From: Arthrobacter sp. 18067
GTDB taxonomy: Bacteria > Actinomycetota > Actinomycetes > Actinomycetales > Micrococcaceae
Assembly (NCBI RefSeq): GCF_902706295.1
Contig: NZ_CACSJJ010000012.1
Span: 100,858 to 164,857, forward strand
Direction: 5' to 3'
Length of the DNA: 64,000 bases
Part shown: piece by piece, positions 37,046 to 45,263 of the stretch
Numbering within the stretch: position 1 is the stretch's first letter
Layout: each line of letters opens with the position of its first letter
The notes under the pieces: generated by a model
Seen by the model: only the letters and a program-made list of their open reading frames with translations
The model's database searches: none
Told to the model about the DNA's origin: nothing
Translations under genes and position numbers: made by a program

Positions 37046-37668
37046 CCACCATTTCCGTGGTGCTCGTGGACGACCACACCGTAGTCCGGAGCGGACTCAA
37101 GGCGCTACTGGGTACCCAAGCTGACATCGCCGTCGTCGGTGAAGCCGCCTCCGGTGAGGAAGCCCTCGAAGTGGCGCAGCAGCATGCACCCGACGTCGTC
37201 CTCATGGACCTTGCCATGGGCGCCGGGATGGATGGCATCGAAGCCATCAAACAGCTCCGCCAGCGCAGACCCAAGCAGGCAGTCATCGTGTTCACCACCT
37301 ATGACTCCGATGCCGACATCGTCCGTGCCGTGGACGCAGGGGCCATGGGCTATTTGCTCAAGGACGCGGCACCGGCAGAGATCTTCGCAGCGGTCCGTGG
37401 CGCGGTGGAGGGTAAGAGCGTGATGAGCGCGCCGGTGGCCTCGCGCCTGTTCCAACAACTTCGAAATCCGGACGAGATCCTCACCCCGCGCGAAGCCGAA
37501 CTGCTCAGCCTGCTGACCGAGGGCCTCAGCAACCGCGATCTCGGGAAACGCCTGTTCATCTCCGAGGCAACCGTCAAAACCCACCTCGCCCATATCTACG
37601 CCAAACTCGGTGTCGAGACACGGGCTGCAGCAATTGCCACAGCTATCCGGCGCGAGGGGATGCGGTAG
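37042..37668 (+). CDS. NarL/FixJ-family response regulator, SenR-like
   Basis: A 208-residue regulator: receiver domain with acidic pair Asp10/Asp11, phosphorylation site Asp56 in VVLMDLAMG and the conserved VFTTYDSDADI region, then a LuxR-type helix-turn-helix (TPREAELLSLLTEGLSNRD, EATVKTHLAHIYAKLG). It is phosphorylated by the adjacent kinase, with which it overlaps by four bases. SenR in Streptomyces controls redox-protective genes including its own sensor gene; a target in the 35676-35815 divergent gap is therefore likely, but I see no clear repeat there. Confidence 0.93.
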   Translation: MTTISVVLVDDHTVVRSGLKALLGTQADIAVVGEAASGEEALEVAQQHAPDVVLMDLAMGAGMDGIEAIKQLRQRRPKQAVIVFTTYDSDADIVRAVDAGAMGYLLKDAAPAEIFAAVRGAVEGKSVMSAPVASRLFQQLRNPDEILTPREAELLSLLTEGLSNRDLGKRLFISEATVKTHLAHIYAKLGVETRAAAIATAIRREGMR

Positions 37669-37694
37669 GACACGTGGTTGGCTACGCTGACCGT

Positions 37695-38261
37695 ATGTCG
37701 GACGCAGCGGATCGAAAATTGTTCAAGACCCCGGGAACGGCTTTGATCGTCAGGGGTGTCCTCGCCATCGTTTTTGGCCTGTTAATCATGGCTTTGCCAA
37801 GCGCCACGGCGTTCGTGGTGGTTGTGATGTTCGGGTTCTTCGCGATCATCGACGGCATCACCAGCGTGGCCCATTACTTTTATGACCCCGCAGGCCGGTC
37901 ACGGTGGTCGATTGCCGGTGGCCTCATCTCGATCGCTGCCGGCATCCTGGCCATCGCCTGGCCCGGGATCACGGCAGCAGCAGTAGGCGTCCTCATCGGC
38001 TTGTGGGCCCTGGTGCTCGGGCTCTCACAGATCGTCTTGTCGCTGGCCGCCAGGAACTTCGTCAGCAACTGGGGGCTCTGGTTCCTGACCGGGCTCATCA
38101 CCACCGTGTTCGGGATTGTGGTGCTGGTGAATCCGGGCCTCGGTTTCCTGGGCGTCGTGTGGATGCTGGCAGGGTTCGCGATCCTGACCGGCCTGCTGCT
38201 CATCGCTTCGGGCATCGGGCTCCGCAAACTGGCCGATACCCGGCCGCTGTATGGCCACTAG
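37695..38261 (+). CDS. HdeD-family membrane protein
   Basis: A 188-residue protein of about six membrane segments, with paired hydrophobic helices and the small-residue-rich pattern of the HdeD/DUF308 family (FGFFAIIDGITSVAHYF, VGVLIGLWALVLGLSQI). In enteric bacteria the family is linked to acid resistance; the molecular function is unknown. ATG at 37695 is taken as a leaderless start, with TACGCT at 37683-37688, six bases before the codon, and no ribosome site. It follows the response regulator by 26 bases. Confidence 0.82.
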   Translation: MSDAADRKLFKTPGTALIVRGVLAIVFGLLIMALPSATAFVVVVMFGFFAIIDGITSVAHYFYDPAGRSRWSIAGGLISIAAGILAIAWPGITAAAVGVLIGLWALVLGLSQIVLSLAARNFVSNWGLWFLTGLITTVFGIVVLVNPGLGFLGVVWMLAGFAILTGLLLIASGIGLRKLADTRPLYGH

Positions 38262-38321
38262 TATCCCGGTAAAAAGCAGTTAGGGGATGCGCTCAGCGCC
38301 AAGTTCGGTAAGTTAGTGGCT

Positions 38322-39128
38322 GTGAAGATAGCTACCTGGAATGTGAACTCCCTCCGCGCCCGTGCCGACCGCGTTGAAGCCTGGCTTGAGCGCAGCGACT
38401 GCGATGTCCTGGCCATCCAGGAAACCAAATGCAAGGACGAAAACTTCCCGTGGGAGCTCTTTGAGCGCATGGGTTACGAGGTTGCACACTTCGGCGTAAA
38501 CCAATGGAACGGCGTGGCCATCGCCTCCCGTGTGGGTTTGGACGATGTGGAGCGCACCTTCCTGGACCAGCCGGCATTCGGCAAGGCAGGCAAGGATCCG
38601 GCCCAGGAAGCCCGCGCCATCGCTGCCACGTGTGGCGGCATCCGCATCTGGAGTCTCTACGTCCCCAACGGCCGCTCGTTGGACGACGAACACATGCCGT
38701 ACAAGATCAAGTGGCTGGACGTCCTGCAAGGCCACGCCGCCGAGTGGGTCAAGTCCGATGCGACCGCCCAGATCGCGCTCATGGGTGACTGGAACATCGC
38801 CCCGTTCGACGACGACGTGTGGGACATTGAGCTGTTCCGCACCAACAACTACACCCACGTCTCCGAACCCGAGCGCGCCGCCTTCCACGCCTTCGAAGCC
38901 GCCGGATTCACCGACGTCGTCCGCCCTTACACTCCGGGCCCCGGCGTTTACACCTACTGGGACTACACACAGCTGCGCTTCCCCAAGAAGGAAGGCATGC
39001 GCATCGACTTCTGCCTCGCGTCCCCGGCACTGGCATCGCGGGTCACAGGCGCCTCGATCGACCGTGAGGAACGCAAGGGCAAGGGCGCCTCGGACCACGC
39101 TCCCGTGATTGTGGAGCTCGCAGACTAA
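38322..39128 (+). CDS. xth: Exodeoxyribonuclease III
   Basis: A 268-residue Mg2+-dependent AP endonuclease/3'-exonuclease for base-excision repair. Family motifs are all present: IATWNVNSLRAR, LAIQETKCKDE (Mg ligand Glu), YVPNGRS, MGDWNIAPFDDD and the terminal KGASDHAPVIVEL with the catalytic Asp-His. GTG at 38322 is preferred to GTG at 38316 because TAAGTT (38309-38314) stands seven bases before it, as expected for a leaderless transcript; the family begins with K-I-A-T-W-N immediately. It forms a pair with the hypothetical gene 36 bases downstream. Confidence 0.93.
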   Translation: MKIATWNVNSLRARADRVEAWLERSDCDVLAIQETKCKDENFPWELFERMGYEVAHFGVNQWNGVAIASRVGLDDVERTFLDQPAFGKAGKDPAQEARAIAATCGGIRIWSLYVPNGRSLDDEHMPYKIKWLDVLQGHAAEWVKSDATAQIALMGDWNIAPFDDDVWDIELFRTNNYTHVSEPERAAFHAFEAAGFTDVVRPYTPGPGVYTYWDYTQLRFPKKEGMRIDFCLASPALASRVTGASIDREERKGKGASDHAPVIVELAD

Positions 39129-39164
39129 GAACACGCTCACCGCGACGAAAGGGGACGGCTGGAC

Positions 39165-40052
39165 ATGACTGGAAACCTGTATCGGGGCCAGGCAGGACTG
39201 CCGTTCTCTTCGTCTCTGCGTATTTATGAGCCGCTCGAAGCGTTCCCGCCCGAACAGCAGAGCCAACTCGTGGCCGAGGGCGGAAAGACAGGTTCCCGGG
39301 CCGCCGTCGAAAATGCGGAACTGCAAGCCTCGCTGGGCCGCATCACGCGGTCCGGTGGCGACCCTTTTCCTACCGGCCGAACGGACCTTGTCCGCATGAC
39401 ACGCGTGCCCGTTGGGCGGCATGCCGCCGCGTCGGATAAAGAAGAGCACGACGCCGGACGGCTGCTTTACTGCCCCAGCCAACTGGTGATTCGGGCCGGG
39501 TTGGCGGCGAACGCACTCATGGACGGTGTGCATAGTCCCCTGGCCGACCTTCTGATTCCGGTCTCTCAGCGGGATAAGCACCAGGTCAGAATCGATCGCA
39601 TCAATGCCGGGGAAGACGCCAAGCGCGTCCATACCCGGGCGTCAACATGGGGAATCCCGTTCAGTTGGTTTTCGCTCTTTGCCGAGTCGGACCGCAAGGA
39701 CGTGGTGGAGTCCGAGGGGCGCATTCTTACCGTGCGGGTGTGGACTCCCCTGACGGAGGCCCTGGACCGGGCCCGCTTCGCCGTGGCCCACCTGGCCTTG
39801 GCCGCGCCGGACCTGGACATGCTGGATGACCTGACGCAGCTTACGGAATGGCTGGAGTTGTTCCACATTCAGTCGATGGTTGAGCTGGACTACGGAGCCG
39901 TGGCGGACAAGGTGTACCCGGACGAGTCCCCCATGGATGTGCGGCTGGGCATCGAGTGCCTGGCTGAGGGCGACATGACCGGAGCGGCCGCTGCCTACCG
40001 CCGGCTCGCGTCGCGGTGGATCCCCATCCGGCAGCTGGCGCGCGCTTCCTAG
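39165..40052 (+). CDS. Uncharacterised 295-residue protein
   Basis: A soluble protein with no signal, membrane segment or recognised domain. The first half contains HDAGRLLYCPSQLVIRAGLA and the second a pair of Trp/acid-rich helices (DDLTQLTEWLELFHIQSMVE) and a helical tail ending AAYRRLASRWIPIRQLARAS. The tone is of a conserved actinobacterial protein, but I cannot name the family. ATG at 39165 follows GGGGACGG. It trails exonuclease III by 36 bases and ends nine bases before the stop of the LacI regulator on the other strand. Confidence 0.7.
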   Translation: MTGNLYRGQAGLPFSSSLRIYEPLEAFPPEQQSQLVAEGGKTGSRAAVENAELQASLGRITRSGGDPFPTGRTDLVRMTRVPVGRHAAASDKEEHDAGRLLYCPSQLVIRAGLAANALMDGVHSPLADLLIPVSQRDKHQVRIDRINAGEDAKRVHTRASTWGIPFSWFSLFAESDRKDVVESEGRILTVRVWTPLTEALDRARFAVAHLALAAPDLDMLDDLTQLTEWLELFHIQSMVELDYGAVADKVYPDESPMDVRLGIECLAEGDMTGAAAAYRRLASRWIPIRQLARAS

Positions 40053-40061
40053 CAAGTGCCT

Positions 40062-41114
40062 TTATGCGCTGGGCGGCGCTGTCGTCTCGCGCACGATCAG
40101 CTCGTGCGGAGCCACTTCCGAATGCACTGCCCCTGGATTCCCGTCCAGTTCGTCCAGGAGCATCTTGGTGGCAAGTTCGGCTTGGTTGTCGGGCCGTTGG
40201 CCAACAGTGGTCAGGCCAATGGAGGACGAGAAGTCGTGATCGTCTATGCCGATCACTGAGAGGTCCTGCGGCACCCTGACCCCGTGGCGGCCCGCCTCGA
40301 AAATAACGCCCATCGCCATCTCGTCCGACGAACAGAAGATGGCTGTAGGCTTGCGCCCAGGCTGGCTCCAGAGCCTGTTGAAGGCCTGCTGGCCGCTGGC
40401 TACGGTGAAATCGCCCCACTGGTCCCATTCGGGGCGGACTTCCAACCCGGCGTCGGTCATTACTTCCTGGAAGGCACGGATCCGCACCCGGGGGACGTCG
40501 AAGTTCAGGTCCGTTTCGTCGTCGCCATGGAGCAGCGCGATGTCCTTGTGGCCCAAGTCCAGGAGATGCCGCACGGCCGTGGAAGCGGCGTCGTAATCAT
40601 TGATGCCGATATAGGCGCAATCCTCAACATGGCCGCCCACCACCACCAGCGGGATGTCTATTTTGTGGAGGTGTTCCAGCTCTTCCTCGGTCAAGGACAT
40701 GCACAGCACCAGGAGTGCATCGATCTGCTTGTAGACCATGGTGGAGCTGAAGAGCCGCTCACGGTTGCTGCCGTGGCCGCCAAGGTTGAACAGGGAAAGG
40801 TTGTACTTGCGGGAATGCAGTTCCCGGTCCGCGCCCTCGATGGCCTTGGAGAAGAACCATCGGCTGACGAATGGTGCCAGGACGCCGATGGTTCGGGTGC
40901 GGCCCGTTGCCAGCCCGGACGCCGACGACGACGCCACGTATCCCAGCGAACTGGCTACTTCGAGGATCTTTTCCCGGGTCGCCGGAGACACCCGAGGCAG
41001 TCCCCGTACCGCCCGTGAGACGGTGGCCGTCGAGACTCCAGCGGCTGCAGCGACGTCCTCAATACTGACGCCGGTGTGGCCGCCGCGTTGGGACCTACCC
41101 GTTGTTCGTGACAC
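40062..41114 (-). CDS. LacI-family repressor of the adjacent sugar ABC operon
   Basis: A 350-residue LacI/GalR regulator. The DNA-binding head reads SIEDVAAAAGVSTATVSRAV and the hinge helix follows near residue 60; the sugar-binding core has IFCSSDEMAMGVIFEAGRHG and SVIGIDDHDFSSSIGLTTVG. GTG at 41114 has GGGGAG upstream. It lies downstream of the CUT1 transporter genes on the same strand, separated by a terminator hairpin, and a typical LacI-family palindrome overlaps the transporter promoter at 44682-44695. The sugar cannot be read from the sequence. Confidence 0.9.
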   Translation of the reverse strand: MSRTTGRSQRGGHTGVSIEDVAAAAGVSTATVSRAVRGLPRVSPATREKILEVASSLGYVASSSASGLATGRTRTIGVLAPFVSRWFFSKAIEGADRELHSRKYNLSLFNLGGHGSNRERLFSSTMVYKQIDALLVLCMSLTEEELEHLHKIDIPLVVVGGHVEDCAYIGINDYDAASTAVRHLLDLGHKDIALLHGDDETDLNFDVPRVRIRAFQEVMTDAGLEVRPEWDQWGDFTVASGQQAFNRLWSQPGRKPTAIFCSSDEMAMGVIFEAGRHGVRVPQDLSVIGIDDHDFSSSIGLTTVGQRPDNQAELATKMLLDELDGNPGAVHSEVAPHELIVRETTAPPSA

Positions 41115-41170
41115 AGGCTCCCCTCTCCGGCCGCCGTTGCTCCGCCTTCACCTTAAGTGTCTGTTTGTGG

Positions 41171-41225
41171 TTTGAAGCCCTCGGTTACGCAGCCGCGTAA
41201 TGCGCTGCGTAACCGAGGCTTCAAA
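41171..41225 (-). terminator. Terminator of the sugar ABC operon
   Basis: TTTGAAGCC[C]TCGGTTACGCAG (41171-41192) pairs with CTGCGTAACCGAGGCTTCAAA (41205-41225; one bulged C), a stem of about 21 bp. It lies four bases past the stop of the last permease gene and separates it from lacI. Confidence 0.8.
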
Positions 41226-41228
41226 TTC

Positions 41229-42191
41229 CTAGCCCTTGAGGCCGCCGGACAGCAGGCCGCGCACGAAGTAGCGCTGCAAGCCGAAGAACACCAGGAGCGG
41301 GATGATGATGGAAACGAATGCTGCCGCCGGGTTCAGGTAGTCCCTGGCGCCGCGTGTACCGGAAATCTCCGCCAAACGCTGCGTAATCGGGGCTACGTCC
41401 GCTGTTCCACCGGAGAACACCAGAGCCACCAGCAGGTCATTCCAGACCCACAGGAACTGGAAGATGGCCAAGGATGCCAGTGCGGGAACGGAAAGCGGAA
41501 GGATGATCCGCCAGAAGATGGTGCTGTGCCCGGCACCGTCCACCCTTGCCGCCTCGATGACTTCACCGGGAATTTCGGAGATGAAGTTGTGGAGAAGGAA
41601 GATACCCAGCGGAAGACCGAACATGGTGTGGGCGATCCACAGTTGGGCGTAGGAACCGGCCGGCAGGTGCAGTGTCTGTGTGAAGAACTGCAGGAGCGGA
41701 ATCAATGCCATCTGGAGCGGGATGATCTGCAGGGCAAAGACGAAGATGAACAGTGCGTCGCGGCCCTTGAACTTGCCCCAGGCGAACACGTAGGCAGCCA
41801 TCGATGCCAACACCAGCACAAAGATGGTGACCGGGATGACGATCGCTATGGAGTTGACGAAGTACTGGGACAAGTTGGCCGACTGTGAGCCGGCCGGCGT
41901 GAGGACATCCGTGTAGTTCTTGAACGTGAAGTCCCAGTCCACAAAGGCATTCCACCAGCCGTTGGACCGTGGACCCACTTGCTTGGCGGCTGGCCTGAAC
42001 GAGGTGACGAACAGGCCGAACGTCGGGACGGACCAGACGACGGCGATAATGATCGCTGCCGCTGTTGCCCACTTGGAGGTCAGTTTGGTTTTGACCCTCC
42101 GCATGATCGGCTGGGCGTCCTCCGTTGGGTCGGATCCAGGACGCTGCCGGGTGGCCTTCGAGGCCTCTTTCGGGGCTGGCGTGGCTGTCAA
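41229..42191 (-). CDS. CUT1 sugar ABC transporter permease, MalG/LacG-like
   Basis: A 320-residue inner-membrane permease with about six segments. The EAA loop that docks the ATPase is visible as EVIEAARVDGAGHSTIFWRI, and the C-terminus RYFVRGLLSGGLKG is the normal MalG ending. The N-terminal 35 residues are a longer hydrophilic tail than usual. TTG at 42191 overlaps the stop of the upstream permease by TTGA, and GGGAG lies just before it; a rare TTG start suggests coupling to the partner. No ATPase gene is in the operon, so a shared MsiK-type ATPase is likely. Confidence 0.88.
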   Translation of the reverse strand: MTATPAPKEASKATRQRPGSDPTEDAQPIMRRVKTKLTSKWATAAAIIIAVVWSVPTFGLFVTSFRPAAKQVGPRSNGWWNAFVDWDFTFKNYTDVLTPAGSQSANLSQYFVNSIAIVIPVTIFVLVLASMAAYVFAWGKFKGRDALFIFVFALQIIPLQMALIPLLQFFTQTLHLPAGSYAQLWIAHTMFGLPLGIFLLHNFISEIPGEVIEAARVDGAGHSTIFWRIILPLSVPALASLAIFQFLWVWNDLLVALVFSGGTADVAPITQRLAEISGTRGARDYLNPAAAFVSIIIPLLVFFGLQRYFVRGLLSGGLKG

Positions 42192-43153
42192 TGGATCTCC
42201 CTTTGCTTGCGAAGGACTCGAGCGTTGTACACGACGATTGGCAGAACCATCAGGAACAGGATGAGCGCCAATGCGGCACCGCGACCCGGCTCACCTGCGC
42301 GGAAAGCCTGCGTGTACATTTCGTTGGCCACAACAGAAGTGTCGTAGTTTCCGGCGGTCATGGTCCGGACGATGTCGAACACCTTCAGGGTGGCGATGGT
42401 GATGGTGGTCAGCACCACCACCAGTGCTCCGCGGATACCCGGAATGGTGACGTTCCGGAACTGCTGCCACGCGTTCGCTCCATCAAGGCGGGCTGCCTCG
42501 ACGAGTTCCACCGGGACACCCTTGATGGCGGCCGAAAGTATCACCATGGCAAAGCCGGTCTGGATCCAGACCATCACGATGATCAGGAAGAGCGTGTTTT
42601 CCGGAGCGTCCAGGAGGAACTGCTTGGGGTCCATTCCCAAGGCGTCGCGGAAGAAGTTGAGGACACCGGTCTGTTCAATGCCGGGGCCACGGTAATCGTA
42701 AACGAGCTTCCAGATAATACCGGCGCCCACAAAAGAGATGGCCATCGGCATGAAGACCAAGGACTTCAGTACTTTCTCACCCCTGGCCTTATCGATGAAG
42801 ACTGCGTAGGCGAGTCCAAAGCCTGTGGACAACAGGGGAACAAGGACAGTCCAGATGACGGTGTTCCGCAGCGTGGTCAGAGCCTCGGGCTGCGTGAACA
42901 TCCAGACAAAGTTGTCGAATCCGTTGGCATTGCCGCTGGCATCCGTGAAGGCCAGCGTTGATGTGCGGACCGCGGGATAGACCAGGCCCACCAGCATAAG
43001 GATTGCGGCCGGGGCAAGGAAGCCGGCCACGGTAACCCTGTCCTTGACCGATTTCGGCGCCCTGTCCACCACCAGCATGATGATGCCGATAACCGCTGCG
43101 AATATCGCCAGGGCTATCACTACTTGAAGGAGTTTTCCTCCGATAAATTCCAT
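42188..43153 (-). CDS. CUT1 sugar ABC transporter permease, MalF/LacF-like
   Basis: A 321-residue permease. The EAA motif is at VELVEAARLDGANAWQQFRN, with the preceding GVPVELV stretch and VWIQTGFAMVILSAAIKG, all typical. The longer frame to 43222 is dropped: ATG at 43153 has GGAGG six to seven bases upstream. The first 50 residues hold two hydrophobic segments before the core, giving about seven in total. It pairs with the MalG-like gene that it overlaps. Confidence 0.88.
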   Translation of the reverse strand: MEFIGGKLLQVVIALAIFAAVIGIIMLVVDRAPKSVKDRVTVAGFLAPAAILMLVGLVYPAVRTSTLAFTDASGNANGFDNFVWMFTQPEALTTLRNTVIWTVLVPLLSTGFGLAYAVFIDKARGEKVLKSLVFMPMAISFVGAGIIWKLVYDYRGPGIEQTGVLNFFRDALGMDPKQFLLDAPENTLFLIIVMVWIQTGFAMVILSAAIKGVPVELVEAARLDGANAWQQFRNVTIPGIRGALVVVLTTITIATLKVFDIVRTMTAGNYDTSVVANEMYTQAFRAGEPGRGAALALILFLMVLPIVVYNARVLRKQREIH

Positions 43154-43200
43154 ACCCAACCTCCGGGGCGTGAGTGAATCACTAAGTTCCGGGAAAAGCA

Positions 43201-43238
43201 CTGCCTCCCCGCCTGGGCGCACCAGTCAGGGGAGGCAG
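43201..43238 (-). other. Intercistronic hairpin between binding-protein and permease genes
   Basis: CTGCCTCCCC (43201-43210) pairs perfectly with GGGGAGGCAG (43229-43238). It stands 12 bases past the binding-protein stop and before the permease ribosome site. Such stems usually keep the binding protein more abundant than the membrane subunits. Confidence 0.7.
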
Positions 43239-43249
43239 CACTTTGGGAG

Positions 43250-44596
43250 TTAGCTCTTAGGCCAGCTGGATTCGATGCTGTTGGCAACATCCTGGGAAGA
43301 GGTGCCGTTGATCCACTGCACGATGCCCTTCCAGAACGAGTTGGAACCAACTGCACTCGGCATGAGGTCCGAGCCATCAAACCGGAAGACAGTCTCGGGG
43401 TCCTGGAGGATCTTGACGGTCAGTTTGTCGAGGTCGGACTGTGCGTTGTTCGGGTCCAAGCCCTTGTTTGCACTGACAACGCCGCCCAGCTTGACGCGGT
43501 TGTTGGCAAAGTCGGCGCTTGCCAGGTAGGCCAGGAACGACTGGACCTCTGCGGTGTCCTTGTACGCTCCAACCATCTCGCCGCCACCGGTGACTGCCTT
43601 GCCCTTGCTTTCGTCAATCGGCGGGGTGATGAAGGCCCAAACATCGCCGTCCTCGGCAACGTTGGTTCCTGCAGGCCAGTTGGCGGCCTGGAAGTTGGCC
43701 TGGTGGTGCATCGCACACGTACCATCCAGGACCGGCTGGCCGGCCTGGGCGAAGCCGGTGCTCAGGATCGAGCGGACGTCACCGAAGCCGCCGTTGACCA
43801 TGTCCTGGTTGAGCAGGATGTCGCCGGCCTTATCGAAGGACTCCACGATCTTGGGGTCGTTGAACGGGATCTGGTGGGCAACCCACTGATCGTAGACCTC
43901 GGGGCCGTGGGCACGCAGGACGACGTCTTCGATCCAGTCCGTGCCGGGCCAGCCAGTAGCCTCACCGGATTCGAATCCGGCACACCACGGCTTCATGTTC
44001 TTGTCATCTGCCGCGATCTTCTTGGACAAATCGATCATTTCGTCCCACGTCTTGGGGACTTCCCAGCCCTTGTCCTTGAAGGTCTTGGGCGAATACCAAA
44101 CGAAGCCCTTGACGTTCGCAAGCATCGGCGCGGCATAGTACGTGCCGTCCACGGTGCCGTACTTCTTCCAGTCCGGGGACCAGTTCTTGTCCACGAGATC
44201 GGAGACGGTCTTAGGAGCAGGCTTCAAGTACCCGGCCCGCGCCTGGGTTGCAAGAAGACCGGGCTGCGGGAAGATTGCCACGTCAGGAGCGGTGCCGGAC
44301 TGGGCCCGGACGCCGATCTGCGTTTCGAATTCCTTGCTGCCTTCGTACTTGACGGTGATGCCCGTGCAGTCTTCAAACTGCTTCCAGGATTCCTCAAGGT
44401 TGGTTGCTTCGATATCGACGATTGTCGAGTAGACGGAGACGGTCTTGCCGTCGTGCTTGCCATAGCTTTCGTAGGCGGAGCAATTATCCGAGCCGGCGGT
44501 GGATCCCCCACCGCCACCATCTCCGCTACAGGCGGAGAGGGTAAGTGCCAGGACACCGGCGGCTGCGACCGGTAGCAGGTACTTGGTTTTCTTCAT
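43250..44596 (-). CDS. Sugar ABC transporter substrate-binding lipoprotein
   Basis: A 448-residue extracellular binding protein (CUT1, cluster B type). The signal ends in the lipobox LSAC (Cys23), then a Gly-rich linker and the two-lobed binding fold, with IGVRAQSGTAPDVAIFPQPG near residue 95 and WPGTDWIEDVVLRAHG near 220. Aromatic residues are frequent, suiting an alpha-glucoside or other oligosaccharide, but the sugar is unknown. It is the promoter-proximal gene. ATG at 44596 has GAGGAG about nine bases upstream. Confidence 0.9.
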   Translation of the reverse strand: MKKTKYLLPVAAAGVLALTLSACSGDGGGGGSTAGSDNCSAYESYGKHDGKTVSVYSTIVDIEATNLEESWKQFEDCTGITVKYEGSKEFETQIGVRAQSGTAPDVAIFPQPGLLATQARAGYLKPAPKTVSDLVDKNWSPDWKKYGTVDGTYYAAPMLANVKGFVWYSPKTFKDKGWEVPKTWDEMIDLSKKIAADDKNMKPWCAGFESGEATGWPGTDWIEDVVLRAHGPEVYDQWVAHQIPFNDPKIVESFDKAGDILLNQDMVNGGFGDVRSILSTGFAQAGQPVLDGTCAMHHQANFQAANWPAGTNVAEDGDVWAFITPPIDESKGKAVTGGGEMVGAYKDTAEVQSFLAYLASADFANNRVKLGGVVSANKGLDPNNAQSDLDKLTVKILQDPETVFRFDGSDLMPSAVGSNSFWKGIVQWINGTSSQDVANSIESSWPKS

Positions 44597-44656
44597 GCTA
44601 AAGACTCCTCGCTGAGTACAAGTGATTTCGGCGGCGCAATTGATGTGGTGACGCTC

Positions 44657-44686
44657 ACACTAGCCATGATGGATGGATAAATGCAA
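44657..44686 (-). promoter_or_regulatory. Promoter of the sugar ABC operon
   Basis: On the minus strand TTGCAT (44686-44681), an 18-base spacer and TAGTGT (44662-44657), about 60 bases before the binding-protein start. The -35 box lies within the LacI-type operator. Confidence 0.6.
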
Positions 44687-44695
44687 GCGCTTACA
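44682..44695. promoter_or_regulatory. LacI/GalR-family operator
   Basis: TGCAAGCGCTTACA, a near-perfect 14-bp palindrome with the CG centre and the GCAAGCGCTTAC pattern of LacI-family sites. It overlaps the -35 box of the ABC operon promoter, so binding by the regulator at 40062-41114 would exclude RNA polymerase. Confidence 0.82.
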
Positions 44696-44848
44696 CCGAA
44701 CGTAACCGCATCGATACCAAGCAGCCTGCTGATCTCGCTGGAGGGTCAGCGACGACCCCTTGGCGCCTCCTATTTGGACGGCCGCTGCGACCGGAAGCGA
44801 AGTCTTCCGATTTGTTTACCCAGTGTTGCCTATGGAAGGGTAGGAAGT

Positions 44849-45250
44849 GTGGATGAACTTGAAGCACTGCAGACTATCGGCCGATTGATCAAGGAAGAAC
44901 GCCTGGCGCAAGGCTTGAGCCAGGTGCAGTTGGCCAAGCAGGCGGGCACCGCCATCAAGACCGTCCGTACGTTGGAATCGGGAACGCGGCGCACCCAGGA
45001 AATCAACCAGCGCAAGCTGGAGCACGCCTTGGGTTGGCGTGCCGGCTCTGTCTCAGAGGTCCTCAAGGGAAAATCCAACTTTGCCCCCGAAATGATCACC
45101 CCCGACGACATGCGTTCGGGCGACGAACCGCGGCAGGGGCCTCCGCGCATAGCAGTGCCCGCCGCTCCCATCGCCCGCGCTTCGCACCTCTCCGACGAAG
45201 AACTCCTCGCAGAGCTCACATACCGGATGATGCACCGCAACAGGGGCTAG
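44849..45250 (+). CDS. XRE-type helix-turn-helix protein
   Basis: A 133-residue regulator. The HTH at about residues 6-60 reads TIGRLIKEERLAQGLSQVQL, then AKQAGTAIKTVRTLESG; the second half is a Pro/Ala/Arg-rich linker ending in a short helix (LSDEELLAELTYRMMHRN). The upstream in-frame stretch from 44681 crosses the operator of the divergent transporter and is not coding. GTG at 44849 follows GGAAGT/AAGG. It is divergent from the ABC operon, but its role and targets are unknown. Confidence 0.82.
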   Translation: MDELEALQTIGRLIKEERLAQGLSQVQLAKQAGTAIKTVRTLESGTRRTQEINQRKLEHALGWRAGSVSEVLKGKSNFAPEMITPDDMRSGDEPRQGPPRIAVPAAPIARASHLSDEELLAELTYRMMHRNRG

Positions 45251-45263
45251 GCGCCGCGGATGG

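Noticed and set aside
38313..39632. 439-residue minus frame opposite exonuclease III and the following gene
   Set aside because: Exonuclease III motifs are complete on the plus strand; the minus frame is a composition effect.
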